From Orlajensenia sp037404875 (GTDB taxonomy: Bacteria > Actinomycetota > Actinomycetes > Actinomycetales > Microbacteriaceae), in assembly GCF_037404875.1 (NCBI RefSeq), contig NZ_JBBELO010000003.1, forward strand, positions 1-64,000: a DNA stretch of 64,000 nt, read 5' to 3'. A program made the position numbers and the translations under genes. Under the pieces are notes generated by a model. It was not told where the DNA came from. It saw only the letters and a program-made list of their open reading frames with translations, and did no database searches. The stretch's first letter is position 1. Each line of letters opens with the position of its first letter. Positions 1-7,753 of this stretch are shown piece by piece.

Positions 1-62
1 GCCCTCGGCGGCAAACCACCCATCAGTCGACTGTCACCAACCTGATGGCCGAGTACAACTAG
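1..62 (+). mobile_element. 3' end of an IS481-like transposase (partial, probably frameshifted)
   Basis: The first bases read ALGGKPPISRLSPT and stop at 43-45 in frame 1. Frame 3 reads TVTNLMAEYN and stops at 60-62. Integrase-core transposases of the IS481 type usually end in a block like SALGGKPPISR followed by a short VTN/TNL tail, so the two frames together look like one transposase C-terminus with a small frame error near base 30. No terminal inverted repeat is recognisable before the next gene, whose start lies only 11 bases after the second stop. The identification rests on about 20 residues, so it is tentative; the rest of the element lies outside the window. Confidence 0.5.
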
Positions 63-73
63 GGCGGCGTTCG

Positions 74-559
74 GTGCGGCTGCACGTTCCCATCCGGCTG
101 CGCTGGAGCGACCTGGACGCCTACGGCCACGTCAACAACGCCGAGATGCTGCGCCTTCTCGAGGAGGCGCGCATCCAGGCGTTCTGGGTGAACGACGAGA
201 GCGTCGAGGGCGAACGCGCCGCCGGCGCGAGCACAGCGGTGCTCGATGGCCGGCCCGGCGCGTCCACGCTCACGCTCATCGCACGCCAAGAGATCGAGTA
301 CCTGGCTCCCGTGCCGTACCTGCGCGAACCCCTCGACGTGCAACTCTGGGTGGGGCGCTTGGGAGGCGCGAGCCTCGAGGTCTGCTACGAGGTGCGCAGC
401 CCGGTGAGCTCACCCGAGGCCGTCGTCTACGCCCGTGCCGCGACGACGATCGTACTCGTCGACGCCGCGAGCGGGCGACCCCGCCGCATCAGCGAGCACG
501 AGCGCTCGGCGTGGACGCCGTACCTCGACGAGCCGGTGCAGTTCGCCAAGCGCAGCTGA
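74..559 (+). CDS. acyl-CoA thioesterase, 4HBT hotdog family
   Basis: A 161-residue single-hotdog protein expected to hydrolyse acyl-CoA or aroyl-CoA thioesters in the cytoplasm. The N-terminal stretch RWSDLDAYGHVNN (residues 10-22) is the hallmark of 4-hydroxybenzoyl-CoA thioesterase relatives and carries the conserved Asp before the long hotdog helix (residues 23-38). The GTG at 74 gives a family-like MRLHVP start, and no better start exists before the transposase-like stop at 60-62. The usual upstream neighbour and promoter seem to have been replaced by the insertion-sequence end, so expression may depend on that element. The substrate cannot be told from sequence. Confidence 0.85.
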   Translation: MRLHVPIRLRWSDLDAYGHVNNAEMLRLLEEARIQAFWVNDESVEGERAAGASTAVLDGRPGASTLTLIARQEIEYLAPVPYLREPLDVQLWVGRLGGASLEVCYEVRSPVSSPEAVVYARAATTIVLVDAASGRPRRISEHERSAWTPYLDEPVQFAKRS

Positions 560-562
560 GCG

Positions 563-1069
563 CTACTTCTGCACCGGGTCCTCGCTGAACGAGCCCTCCC
601 ACACTGCCCGCGAGCCCGACTCCCCGATGACGATCGTGCCGATGATGCCGGCCGGCACGACGACGACGGCGGCGACCGCGAGCACGATCGCGATCACGCG
701 CCGTGCGAGAGGGGACGGCGACTCGTTGTCCCGACGGCGCTCCGCGTACCGGTACCAGCCGTAGACGAGAACGGAGAGGATGCCGAGCGCGAGGGTCCAG
801 GGCCAGAGGGTGTCGCCGAGCGCGGCGTGCGCCTGGATGAGCGGGGCATCGGGAAGCCGGTCCTGCAGCCACGCTCCCGCCTGGGTGACGATCGGCACCA
901 GCGCGGCGGCGAGCAGACCCGCGATCGGGGTGAGGATGCCGAACCAGCGTCGTGCACGTGGCCACACCGCGGCGAGCAGCACGATCACCGCGGCCACCGG
1001 AATCAGGATCACCGCAACGTGCACGAGCAGGATGTGCAGCGGCAGCCCCGCGAGAGAGTATCCCTGCAT
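563..1069 (-). CDS. four-helix membrane protein, DUF2231-like
   Basis: A 168-residue integral membrane protein with four predicted hydrophobic helices (about residues 12-33, 44-66, 82-106 and 123-148). It has only three histidines: His12 and His17 at the start of helix 1 (LPLHILLVH) and His81 before helix 3 (QAHAALGD). Histidines at these places recall DUF2231 membrane proteins, some of which are suspected of binding haem, but no function is established. Its ATG shares one base with the stop of the Rieske gene (TGATG), so the two are translationally coupled, and they share the sigma-type promoter near 1590. Inference: a membrane anchor or electron-transfer partner of the Rieske protein. The family assignment is moderately sure. 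Confidence 0.7.
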   Translation of the reverse strand: MQGYSLAGLPLHILLVHVAVILIPVAAVIVLLAAVWPRARRWFGILTPIAGLLAAALVPIVTQAGAWLQDRLPDAPLIQAHAALGDTLWPWTLALGILSVLVYGWYRYAERRRDNESPSPLARRVIAIVLAVAAVVVVPAGIIGTIVIGESGSRAVWEGSFSEDPVQK

Positions 1070-1530
1070 CAGGCGCTCGCGCTCACGTCGTCGCCCGTGA
1101 CGGTGACGGTGAGCTTCTGCAGCGGCTTCGGGGCGGGACCGCTGAGCACGTCGCCGGTCGCCGCGTCGAAGCTGGACTTGTGGCAGGGGCAGTCCAGGTG
1201 CGCGCCGGCGGCCGCGACCACGCAGCCCTGGTGAGTGCAGATCGCGCTGTAGCCCACGACGGTTCCTGCGGTCGGCTGCGCCAGCAGGATGGGCGCGTCC
1301 CCGAGCCTGGCGTCGATGCTGCCGCCCACCGGGATGTCGGAGAGCTTGGCGACCGATCCGGTGCCAGAGGGCGTGCCGCCGGGCGTCGCATCCGCCCCGC
1401 CGGAATCACCGGAAGAGTCGCCGGAGCCGGTCGGGCTGCTCGGTGCGCAGGCGGCGAGCGCGATGGCAGCCGCTCCCGCACCGCCGATGCTCAGGATTCC
1501 GCGGCGGGTGAGGTCGGTGGTTCCGCTCAT
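1069..1530 (-). CDS. Rieske [2Fe-2S] lipoprotein, Tat-exported
   Basis: A 153-residue exported iron-sulfur protein. The N-terminus has a twin-arginine motif (Arg9-Arg10, TRRGILSIGG) and a lipobox LAAC with Cys28, so it should be folded inside, exported by Tat and lipid-anchored outside. A Gly/Ser/Asp-rich linker (residues 30-58) precedes the Rieske domain, with ligands Cys98-x-His100 and Cys114-x-x-His117 and the extra pair Cys103/Cys116 that forms a disulfide in high-potential Rieske proteins. It is too short for a cytochrome bc1 Rieske subunit and no bc1 genes are near. It is coupled to the downstream four-helix protein and divergent from an ECF sigma gene whose promoter boxes it shares, so it is probably in that regulon. 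Confidence 0.92.
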   Translation of the reverse strand: MSGTTDLTRRGILSIGGAGAAAIALAACAPSSPTGSGDSSGDSGGADATPGGTPSGTGSVAKLSDIPVGGSIDARLGDAPILLAQPTAGTVVGYSAICTHQGCVVAAAGAHLDCPCHKSSFDAATGDVLSGPAPKPLQKLTVTVTGDDVSASA

Positions 1531-1583
1531 GGCTCGTCATACCTTTCGTCGTTCTGCCGATCAGCCTTTCAGGCCCACCTATG

Positions 1584-1611
1584 AACACGACGCAGGGGAG
1601 CAGACGGTTCA
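1584..1611 (-). promoter_or_regulatory. ECF-type promoter of the Rieske/DUF2231 operon
   Basis: On the minus strand, TGAACC (1611-1606), a 16-base spacer, then CGTGTT (1589-1584). A GAAC-type -35 with a CGT-type -10 and 16-17 bases between is the classic ECF sigma promoter. The boxes and spacer length are identical to the promoter facing the other way before the sigma gene. Transcription should start near 1577, about 47 bases before the Rieske ATG at 1530. Confidence 0.7.
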
Positions 1612-1624
1612 CCGGATCGGGGAG

Positions 1625-1652
1625 TGAACCCGGGGCGGCCTACCCTCGTGTT
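1625..1652 (+). promoter_or_regulatory. autoregulatory ECF-type promoter of the sigma gene
   Basis: TGAACC (1625-1630), a 16-base spacer, then CGTGTT (1647-1652), exactly the same boxes and spacing as the divergent promoter at 1584-1611. The predicted start is near 1659, about 10 bases before the sigma ATG at 1669 and within the ribosome binding site region. This suggests the sigma factor transcribes its own gene and the opposite redox operon. Confidence 0.7.
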
Positions 1653-1668
1653 AACAACGGAGGAAGCC

Positions 1669-2178
1669 ATGAGCGATCAGCGCGCCGAGCTGCTGCGAGC
1701 GCTGCACGACGAGCACGCGCCCGCGCTGTGGCGCTACGTCGTGCGGCTGACGGGAGATCGCGCCCTCGCCGACGACATCGTGCAGGAGGTGCTGTTGCGC
1801 GCCTGGCGCCGCCCTGCCGTGCTCGACCAGTCGGAGGGCTCCGCACGGGCGTGGCTGTTCACGGTCACCCGCAACCTCGTCATCGACGACCGCCGCAGTG
1901 CCCGGGCCCGCTCCGAGGTGGGGCCGGAGGGCCTGGACGAGATGGCCCAGGCCGACGCCACGGATGCGGCCCTCGACCGCTGGCTCATCGCGGATGCCCT
2001 CGGAGACCTGAGCGCCGAGCATCGAGCGGTGCTCGTCACGGTCTACTACGGCGGTCGCTCCATCGCCGAGGCGGCTCACGAGCTCCGCATCCCGGCCGGA
2101 ACCGTGAAGTCGCGCCTTCACTACGCCATGCACGCGCTGCGGCTCGCGCTGCAGGAGCGGGGGGTGACGCAGCGATGA
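1669..2178 (+). CDS. ECF-subfamily RNA polymerase sigma factor
   Basis: A 169-residue sigma-70 factor with only regions 2 and 4. Region 2 (about residues 12-75) includes DDIVQEVLLRAWRRP and the helix ARAWLFTVTRNLVIDDRR. Region 4 (about 105-160) carries the helix-turn-helix AAHELRIPAGTVKSRLHYAMHALR. The ATG at 1669 is chosen because GGAGGA lies just before it (1659-1664); a longer reading from 1624 would begin upstream of the promoter boxes. The stop overlaps the anti-sigma start by ATGA, the usual arrangement for an ECF factor held by a co-translated inhibitor. Likely targets are its own operon and the divergent Rieske operon. Confidence 0.93.
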   Translation: MSDQRAELLRALHDEHAPALWRYVVRLTGDRALADDIVQEVLLRAWRRPAVLDQSEGSARAWLFTVTRNLVIDDRRSARARSEVGPEGLDEMAQADATDAALDRWLIADALGDLSAEHRAVLVTVYYGGRSIAEAAHELRIPAGTVKSRLHYAMHALRLALQERGVTQR

Positions 2179-2909
2179 CCGAGAGCGATCGCTACGTCGA
2201 CTGGGACGCCGCCTACGTGCTCGGGGCGCTCTCGCCCGCCGAGCGCCGTGAATTCGAAGTGCACCTGAGAACGTGTCCGCGCTGCTCGGCCGCGGTCGCC
2301 GAGCTGGCCGGCATGCCCGGCCTGCTCGCCCAGGTGCCCGAAGCCGATGCCCGCTCGCTCGATCAACCGGAGCCGGAAGGCCCCTCGCCTGCGGTGCTGT
2401 CGGGCGTGCTCCATGTCGCCCGTCGGCGCCGTCGGGTCACGCGCTGGCTCGTTGGGGCACTGGGGGCGACGGCGGCCGCCAGCGTCGCCATCCTCGTGCT
2501 CGCGCTGACGGGGGTGCTCGGCGACCTGTCGGGCGGCCTGGGCGGCGGCGGCGCACTGAGGGTTGAGCTCGTGGCCGAGTCGGCGGCGCCGGTCAGCGCG
2601 GAGGTCCGCCTCATCGAGCACGACTGGGGCACTGCCGTCTCCGTCGAGTGCCGCACCAAGCGGGCTGGCGGGGGCCCGGCCACGCCGCCGGCGACCACGG
2701 GCGGCTCCTATGGCGATGGCGGCGAGTACGGGCTCTACCTCACCGATCGGTCGGGGCGCACGACCATGGTCTCGAGCTGGCGCGCGGCAGCCGGCAAAGA
2801 CGTGCGCACCAACGGGTCGACGGAGGTTCCGCTCGCCCAGATCGCCCGGCTCGACATCCGCGACATGAGCGGCGGAGACGTGCTGCTCTCGGCATCGGTC
2901 GACGGCTGA
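2175..2909 (+). CDS. membrane-anchored zinc anti-sigma factor (RskA-like)
   Basis: A 244-residue inhibitor of the ECF factor encoded just upstream, starting inside its stop codon (ATGA). The cytoplasmic N-terminal domain has the zinc-associated anti-sigma signature His-x3-Cys-x2-Cys in HLRTCPRCSAAV (about residues 30-41) and the helical YVLGALSPAERREF stretch typical of RskA-like proteins. A single transmembrane helix follows (about 95-118, WLVGALGATAAASVAILVLA). The extracytoplasmic domain (about 125-244) is rich in Gly and Thr and resembles RskA C-terminal domains. Release of the sigma factor probably follows an external or redox signal, by regulated proteolysis or loss of zinc; which of these applies is not visible. 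Confidence 0.88.
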   Translation: MTESDRYVDWDAAYVLGALSPAERREFEVHLRTCPRCSAAVAELAGMPGLLAQVPEADARSLDQPEPEGPSPAVLSGVLHVARRRRRVTRWLVGALGATAAASVAILVLALTGVLGDLSGGLGGGGALRVELVAESAAPVSAEVRLIEHDWGTAVSVECRTKRAGGGPATPPATTGGSYGDGGEYGLYLTDRSGRTTMVSSWRAAAGKDVRTNGSTEVPLAQIARLDIRDMSGGDVLLSASVDG

Positions 2910-2934
2910 GGTCGCGCAACCGCCTCGAAGGGTC

Positions 2935-3810
2935 TTAGCGGTGTGCGCTCGGGATGCGCACCATGCCCTCCTGCGCGACCGTGGCGACCAGGACGCCATC
3001 ACGGCTGAAGATGCTGCCCTGCGAGAGGCCCCGGCCGCCGCTCGCGCTCGGCGAGGTCTGGGCGTAGAGGAGCCATTCATCGACGCGCGCGGGCCGGTGC
3101 CACCACATCGCGTGGTCGAGGCTCGCGATCTTGATGCCGGGGGTGGCCCATGCCACTCCGTGCCGGCGCAGCACGGGCTCCAGGATGGAGTAGTCGGTCG
3201 CATAGGCGAGGGCGGCGCGGTGCAGGTTGTCGTCATCGGGAAGGCGCCCCATCGCCTTCATCCAGACCGCCTGCTGGGCCACGTGCGGGCCCTCCACGGC
3301 CAGGTAGACGGGCGACTCGACGTGGCGCACGTCGAACGCGCGGCCGTTGGCCCAGTAGCGCGCTGCGGGATGGTCGATGTGGCCGATGAGGTCCGCGGTC
3401 GTCGGCAGCGACTCCGGATCGGGGAGGTCGGCGGGCATCTGGATCTGGTGCTCGGCTCCTTCGTCCTGGTCTTGGAACGAGGCGATCATCGAGAGGATCG
3501 GCAACCCGTTCTGGTAGGCCTGCGTGCGCCGTGTGGAGAACGATCGCCCGTCGTGGATGCGGTCCACCGAGAAGGTGATCGGGTGGTTGACGTCGCCCGG
3601 GCGCAGGAAGTAGCCGTGCATGGAGTGCACCGAGCGGTCCTCTGCGACGGTGCGCTGCGCGGCCACCACGGACTGCGCGAGCACCTGCCCGCCGAAGACC
3701 CGGCCGAGCGGCATCCACTGCGATGGCCCCGTGAAGATGTCTTCGCTGGTTCGCGCTCCGGTGTCGCTGAGATCCAGCGTTCGCAGAAGGCCATCGATGG
3801 GATCACTCAT
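2935..3810 (-). CDS. tesB: acyl-CoA thioesterase II
   Basis: A 291-residue double-hotdog thioesterase that hydrolyses medium- and long-chain acyl-CoA to fatty acid and CoA. The family triad is visible: Asp206 (YATDYSIL), Ser230 in the SLDHAMWWH block where E. coli TesB has Thr, and Gln264 (GLSQGSIF). The N-terminal hotdog has GRVFGGQVLAQSVVAA (37-52) and HGYFLRPGD (65-73). The start at 3810 (MSDPIDGLL) is preferred over upstream starts reaching 3939 because homologues begin here and the longer reading would overlap the divergent gene at 3887. The neighbours give no pathway clue. Confidence 0.93.
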   Translation of the reverse strand: MSDPIDGLLRTLDLSDTGARTSEDIFTGPSQWMPLGRVFGGQVLAQSVVAAQRTVAEDRSVHSMHGYFLRPGDVNHPITFSVDRIHDGRSFSTRRTQAYQNGLPILSMIASFQDQDEGAEHQIQMPADLPDPESLPTTADLIGHIDHPAARYWANGRAFDVRHVESPVYLAVEGPHVAQQAVWMKAMGRLPDDDNLHRAALAYATDYSILEPVLRRHGVAWATPGIKIASLDHAMWWHRPARVDEWLLYAQTSPSASGGRGLSQGSIFSRDGVLVATVAQEGMVRIPSAHR

Positions 3811-3886
3811 GCAAACCTCGCTTCGCCCGGAGTGGGGGTCGGGTGCGGTGAGAAGGGCCCGCATCCTTCGGTAGTTTAGAGGGCAG

Positions 3887-4549
3887 ATGCCTGCGTTCTT
3901 CCCCCTCATCGATACCCTCGCACTCGAGGACCTCACCACCTACCTCTCCCGTGCCGCGCGCGTGGAAGACGGATCGGTGCGCCTCATCGCGGGTTCCGGC
4001 GTACTCGCCGCCTACACCGCCATCCTGTATCCGCGCGGACTGCTCGACGGAACGCCGACCGTGCTCGGCCTGCGCACGTTCGCGCTGACCGAGCCGGTCG
4101 AGTTCGACGCGGTCGTGCCCAGCCGCTCCCTGCTCGATCGGCTGGCCCGCGCGAGCAGCGCCGGCACCACCGCGGTCGCGGTACCCCACGAGGTCGGCAG
4201 CGTGACGTGGGCCGGCATCTCGCCACCCCGGGGCGGCTGGGTCACGCAGGGGTCGACGGATGCGGCAACCCTCGAGTCCGTGGCCCACGCCGGCATCGCG
4301 GAGATCGCCGCGGCCGTTCCCACGGGTACCGGCGAACAGCTCGTGCAGCGGGCCCGCGCCGAGGTCTGGTCCCGTCCCATCGATGGCTTGGACTACGTTC
4401 CGGCCGGCGCCGCCTTCGCGGCGATGAGCCTCGGCTTCCTCGCCGCAGACGATCCCGTCAACGTGCTCGAGACGGGTCCGTGGACGCGCCTGAGTACGCG
4501 TCGCGGCCACGTGCTCGTGCGTCGCAAGGCATGGTCGCTGCGCGGCTGA
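3887..4549 (+). CDS. conserved hypothetical protein
   Basis: A 220-residue protein that I cannot assign to a family. It has no signal peptide, membrane helix or nucleotide-binding motif. It begins with a helical segment (ALEDLTTYLSRAAR) and has alternating short strands around residues 30-75, ending in a basic tail (STRRGHVLVRRKAWSLRG). Actinobacteria often carry a similar-sized soluble protein beside tesB. The start lies 9 bases after a TAGTTT (3872-3877) that could be its -10 box, so the mRNA may have almost no leader. It is divergent from tesB and convergent with the FAD dehydrogenase. Confidence 0.75.
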   Translation: MPAFFPLIDTLALEDLTTYLSRAARVEDGSVRLIAGSGVLAAYTAILYPRGLLDGTPTVLGLRTFALTEPVEFDAVVPSRSLLDRLARASSAGTTAVAVPHEVGSVTWAGISPPRGGWVTQGSTDAATLESVAHAGIAEIAAAVPTGTGEQLVQRARAEVWSRPIDGLDYVPAGAAFAAMSLGFLAADDPVNVLETGPWTRLSTRRGHVLVRRKAWSLRG

Positions 4550-4556
4550 GGGCCCG

Positions 4557-6215
4557 TTACCGCGCGGCCACCGCTCGGCCGGCCTGTCTGCCCGAGAACA
4601 GGCATCCGCCGAGGAAGCTGCCCTCGAGAGCCCGATAGCCGTGCATGCCGCCACCGCCGAAGCCGCTCGCCTCGCCCGCCGCGTACAGCCCGGGAATCGG
4701 CGATCCGTCCGCCCCCAGCGCGCGGGCGTCCAGGTCGGTCTGGATTCCGCCGAGGCTCTTGCGGGTCAGGATGTGCAGCTTCACCGCGATGAGCGGGCCG
4801 GCCTTCGGGTCCAGGATGCGATGCGGCGCCGCCACCCGGATGAGCTTGTCGCCGCGGTAGGAGCGGGCTCCGCGCACCGCGGTCACCTGCGGGTCCTTCG
4901 AGAACGGGTTGTCCAGTTCCCGGTCGCGGGCGACGATCTCCGCCTCAAGTGAAGCGAAGTCGATCTCGACGTCGGGGGAGAGGCGCTTCATGCCAACGAA
5001 GAGCTCGGGGAGCGTGTCGGCGACGACGAAGTCCTCGCCCTTCTCCTTGAACGCCTCCACCGGGCCCGGAGCGCCCGAGCCAAGGCGCTGGGCGAGCAGG
5101 CGCAGGTCCTTCCCGGTCAGGTCGGGGTTCTGTTCGCTGCCCGACAGGGCGAACTCCTTCTCGATGATCTTCTGCGTCAGCACGAACCAGCTGTAGTCGT
5201 GCCCCGTCGCCACGATGTGCTCGAGGGTGCCGAGGGTGTCGAATCCCGGGTAGAGCGGCGTCGGCAGCCGCTTGCCGGTGGCGTCGAACCACAGCGACGA
5301 CGGGCCGGGCAGGATGCGGATGCCGTGCTTGTCCCACACCGGCGCGTAGTTGGTGATGCCCTCGGTGTAGTGCCACATCCGGTCCTCGTTCACCAGGCGT
5401 GCGCCGGCCGTCTGCGCGATTCCGAGCATGCGTCCATCGACATGGGCGGGCACGCCGGAGAGCAGCGTTGCGGGCGGCTCGCCCATGCGGGCCGGCCAGT
5501 TCTGCCGCACGAGGTCGTGGTTGCCGCCGATGCCGCCCGAGGCGATGATCACGGCGGGCGCCGAGAACGAGAACTCGCCGACGACGTCGCGATTGCTCGG
5601 GGCGCCGCGCTCGGCATCGTCGGCGGCGAGCACGCTGCCGCGTACGCCGGTGACGGCGCCATCCGTCACGAGAAGCTCGTCGACGCGATGGCGGTGACGG
5701 ATGCGCACGAGCCCGGCGGCCTCGCCGGCCCTCGTGCGCCGCGCGAACGGCTCCACCACGCCCGGACCGGTGCCCCACGTGATGTGGAAGCGCGGAACGG
5801 AGTTGCCCGGCCCCACGGCACCGGCGCCGCCGCGCTCGGCCCAGCCGACGATGGGAAAGAAGCGCACGCCCATGCCGTGCAGCCAGTCGCGCTTCTCGTA
5901 GGCGGCGAAGTCGAGGTAGGCATCCGCCCAGCGGCGCGCCCAGTCGTCCTCGTCACGGTCGAAGCCGGCCGACCCGAACCAGTCCTGCCCGGCCAGTTCC
6001 CGGGAGTCCTTGACGCCGAGCCGGCGCTGCTCGGGCGAGTCGATGAAGAACAGCCCGCCGAACGACCACCACGCCTGCCCGCCGAAGGATGCCGCGGGCT
6101 CCTGCTCCACGAGCAGCACGCGCTTGCCCGCGCTGACGAGCTCCGCGGTCGCGACGAGTCCGGCCAGTCCTGCCCCGACGACGATGGCGTCAGCGGATTC
6201 GGTCGTGGTTGTCAT
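4557..6215 (-). CDS. FAD-binding dehydrogenase, KstD/FrdA-like
   Basis: A 552-residue flavoprotein of the fumarate reductase/3-ketosteroid-delta1-dehydrogenase superfamily. The N-terminus has the FAD Rossmann motif IVVGAGLAGLVA (11-22) followed by an acidic strand end (LLVEQE). The C-terminal FAD segment GLYAAGEASGFGGGGMHG is also clear, near residue 515. The domain order (FAD half, capping domain, FAD half) matches a group annotated only as FAD-binding dehydrogenase. No steroid catabolic genes are nearby, so a steroid substrate should not be assumed. It follows the globin gene on the same strand with a 57-base gap and may be the last gene of that operon. Confidence 0.85.
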   Translation of the reverse strand: MTTTTESADAIVVGAGLAGLVATAELVSAGKRVLLVEQEPAASFGGQAWWSFGGLFFIDSPEQRRLGVKDSRELAGQDWFGSAGFDRDEDDWARRWADAYLDFAAYEKRDWLHGMGVRFFPIVGWAERGGAGAVGPGNSVPRFHITWGTGPGVVEPFARRTRAGEAAGLVRIRHRHRVDELLVTDGAVTGVRGSVLAADDAERGAPSNRDVVGEFSFSAPAVIIASGGIGGNHDLVRQNWPARMGEPPATLLSGVPAHVDGRMLGIAQTAGARLVNEDRMWHYTEGITNYAPVWDKHGIRILPGPSSLWFDATGKRLPTPLYPGFDTLGTLEHIVATGHDYSWFVLTQKIIEKEFALSGSEQNPDLTGKDLRLLAQRLGSGAPGPVEAFKEKGEDFVVADTLPELFVGMKRLSPDVEIDFASLEAEIVARDRELDNPFSKDPQVTAVRGARSYRGDKLIRVAAPHRILDPKAGPLIAVKLHILTRKSLGGIQTDLDARALGADGSPIPGLYAAGEASGFGGGGMHGYRALEGSFLGGCLFSGRQAGRAVAAR

Positions 6216-6272
6216 GGAGCTCCTTCACTCCTCGGCCCAGAGGGCAGGCTGTTGTGCGGCGCCGCCGCGGTC

Positions 6273-6704
6273 TCACTCCTCGAAGGTGTTGACCATCGCG
6301 AAAGCGGCGCGTTCGAGATAATCCCACAGGGCCGCCTCCTGCACGGGAGGCAGTGCGAGTGTGTCGAGCGCGTGCCGCATGTGGCGCAGCCAACGGTCGC
6401 GGGCGTCGGGGTTCACCTTGAACGGGTTGTGCCGCATCCGCAGCCGCGGATGCCCGCGGGTCTCGCTGTAGGTGCCCGGGCCGCCCCAGTACTGCTCGAG
6501 GAACAGGGTGAGCCGGTCGATGGCCGGCTCCAGGTCCTGCTCCGGATACATCGGGCGCAGTACGGGGTCTTCGGCGACGCCGGCGTAGAACGCGCGCACG
6601 AGGGCACGGAAGGTCTCGTGACCACCGACCTCCTCGTAGAAGGTGCGCAGCACGGCGTCCCCGTTCTGGCCGGATCGAAGGTGCACGTTGGCTGGATCGC
6701 TCAT
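6273..6704 (-). CDS. glbO: group II truncated haemoglobin
   Basis: A 143-residue globin with a 2-over-2 fold. The proximal haem ligand is His92 in LRMRHNPFKV, with the group II hallmark Trp105 (helix G8, ARDRWLRHM) and the N-terminal FYEEVGGHETFRALV block that forms helices A to C. Its ATG overlaps the stop of the MscS gene by ATGA, so it is translationally coupled and expressed with the channel and peptidases. Mycobacterial TrHbO homologues bind oxygen and NO and are linked to respiration and nitrosative stress; its partner here is not shown by the neighbours. Confidence 0.93.
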   Translation of the reverse strand: MSDPANVHLRSGQNGDAVLRTFYEEVGGHETFRALVRAFYAGVAEDPVLRPMYPEQDLEPAIDRLTLFLEQYWGGPGTYSETRGHPRLRMRHNPFKVNPDARDRWLRHMRHALDTLALPPVQEAALWDYLERAAFAMVNTFEE

Positions 6705-7741
6705 TGGCTGGGCTTCCTCGGTGCGCGCACCTTGCGGGCAAGGCGCGGGGCGGTGTTCTCGGGAACGGGTGTCGGTTTGGTCTTGGGGGCTCGGGCACCG
6801 CGCACGCTCGCGGCCCCATCGAATCCGGCCAACACGACGCTGTTGAGCGCCGGAAGCTTCACGTCCATCTCGTCGAGGGCGCGCTTCAACCGCATCCGCA
6901 GCTCGCGGCCGACGTCGTCGCGTGCAGAGGTGCGCACCTTCATCACGAGACGCACGACGAGCGCGTCGGCCGAGATCGACTCGAGGCCCCAGACCTCGGG
7001 GCGTTCCAGAACCAGGCTGCGCCACTTCGGAGCGGTCGCGAGTTGCTCGGCCGTGCGCAGGATGCGCTCCTGCACGGCGTCGAGATCCGCGTCGTAAGGC
7101 ACGGCGAGGTCGATGACGATGCGCGCCCAGCCCTGCGACATGTTGCCGACCCGCAGGATCTCGCCGTTGCGCACGTACCAGAGGGTGCCGTTCACGTCGC
7201 GGATCTGGGTGACGCGGATGCCGACGGCCTCCACGACTCCGGTGGCCGAGCCGGTGTCGACGACGTCGCCGACACCGAGCTGGTCCTCCATGACCATGAA
7301 GATGCCGTTGAAGGTGTCCTTGACGATGTTCTGGGCCCCGAAGCCGAGCCCGGCACCGATCGCGGCGGTCAGCAGCGCGAACGATCCGAGCACGTCGGGG
7401 CTGATCGTGTTGATGATCATGAGCACGGCGACGATGAAGATCGTGACGTTCACCACGTTCGTCAGCACGGAGCCGAGCGTGCGCGTGCGCTGAACCACGC
7501 GCACCGCGGCGAGCGGCGACGCGGCCGCGATCACCTGGGTGTCGTCGGTCTCCTGGCCCTTCTTGACCCCGCTGACGATGCGGCGCACGACCTTGTCGAT
7601 GACGACGTGCAGTGCCCACCGAAGTGCGAACGCCAGCAGCACGATGACGATGATGGCCAGCAGCTTGCCCCAGAAGTCCGCCCAGAACTCCGGTCCGAAT
7701 CGGTTGCCGACCGTGCTCCAGAAATCGTTCCACCACTGCAT
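6701..7741 (-). CDS. MscS-family mechanosensitive channel
   Basis: A 346-residue channel that opens under membrane tension to release solutes on hypo-osmotic shock. It has a short N-terminal region with a helix at about 27-47, another at about 97-115, and the pore helix with the Gly/Ala pattern AAIGAGLGFGAQNIVKDTF (about 125-143), followed by the MscS beta domain (VGDVVDTGSATGVVEAVG). The last 35 residues are basic and Pro/Lys-rich, probably disordered in the cytoplasm. It lies 12 bases after pepN and overlaps glbO. A TAGACT (7756-7751) sits on the pepN stop and could be an extra promoter 9 bases before the start. Confidence 0.93.
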   Translation of the reverse strand: MQWWNDFWSTVGNRFGPEFWADFWGKLLAIIVIVLLAFALRWALHVVIDKVVRRIVSGVKKGQETDDTQVIAAASPLAAVRVVQRTRTLGSVLTNVVNVTIFIVAVLMIINTISPDVLGSFALLTAAIGAGLGFGAQNIVKDTFNGIFMVMEDQLGVGDVVDTGSATGVVEAVGIRVTQIRDVNGTLWYVRNGEILRVGNMSQGWARIVIDLAVPYDADLDAVQERILRTAEQLATAPKWRSLVLERPEVWGLESISADALVVRLVMKVRTSARDDVGRELRMRLKRALDEMDVKLPALNSVVLAGFDGAASVRGARAPKTKPTPVPENTAPRLARKVRAPRKPSQ

Positions 7742-7753
7742 AGGACTGGGAGT

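Noticed and set aside
3811..3939. N-terminal extension of TesB to 3939
   Set aside because: The added 43 residues have no homology and overlap the start and promoter region of the divergent gene at 3887.
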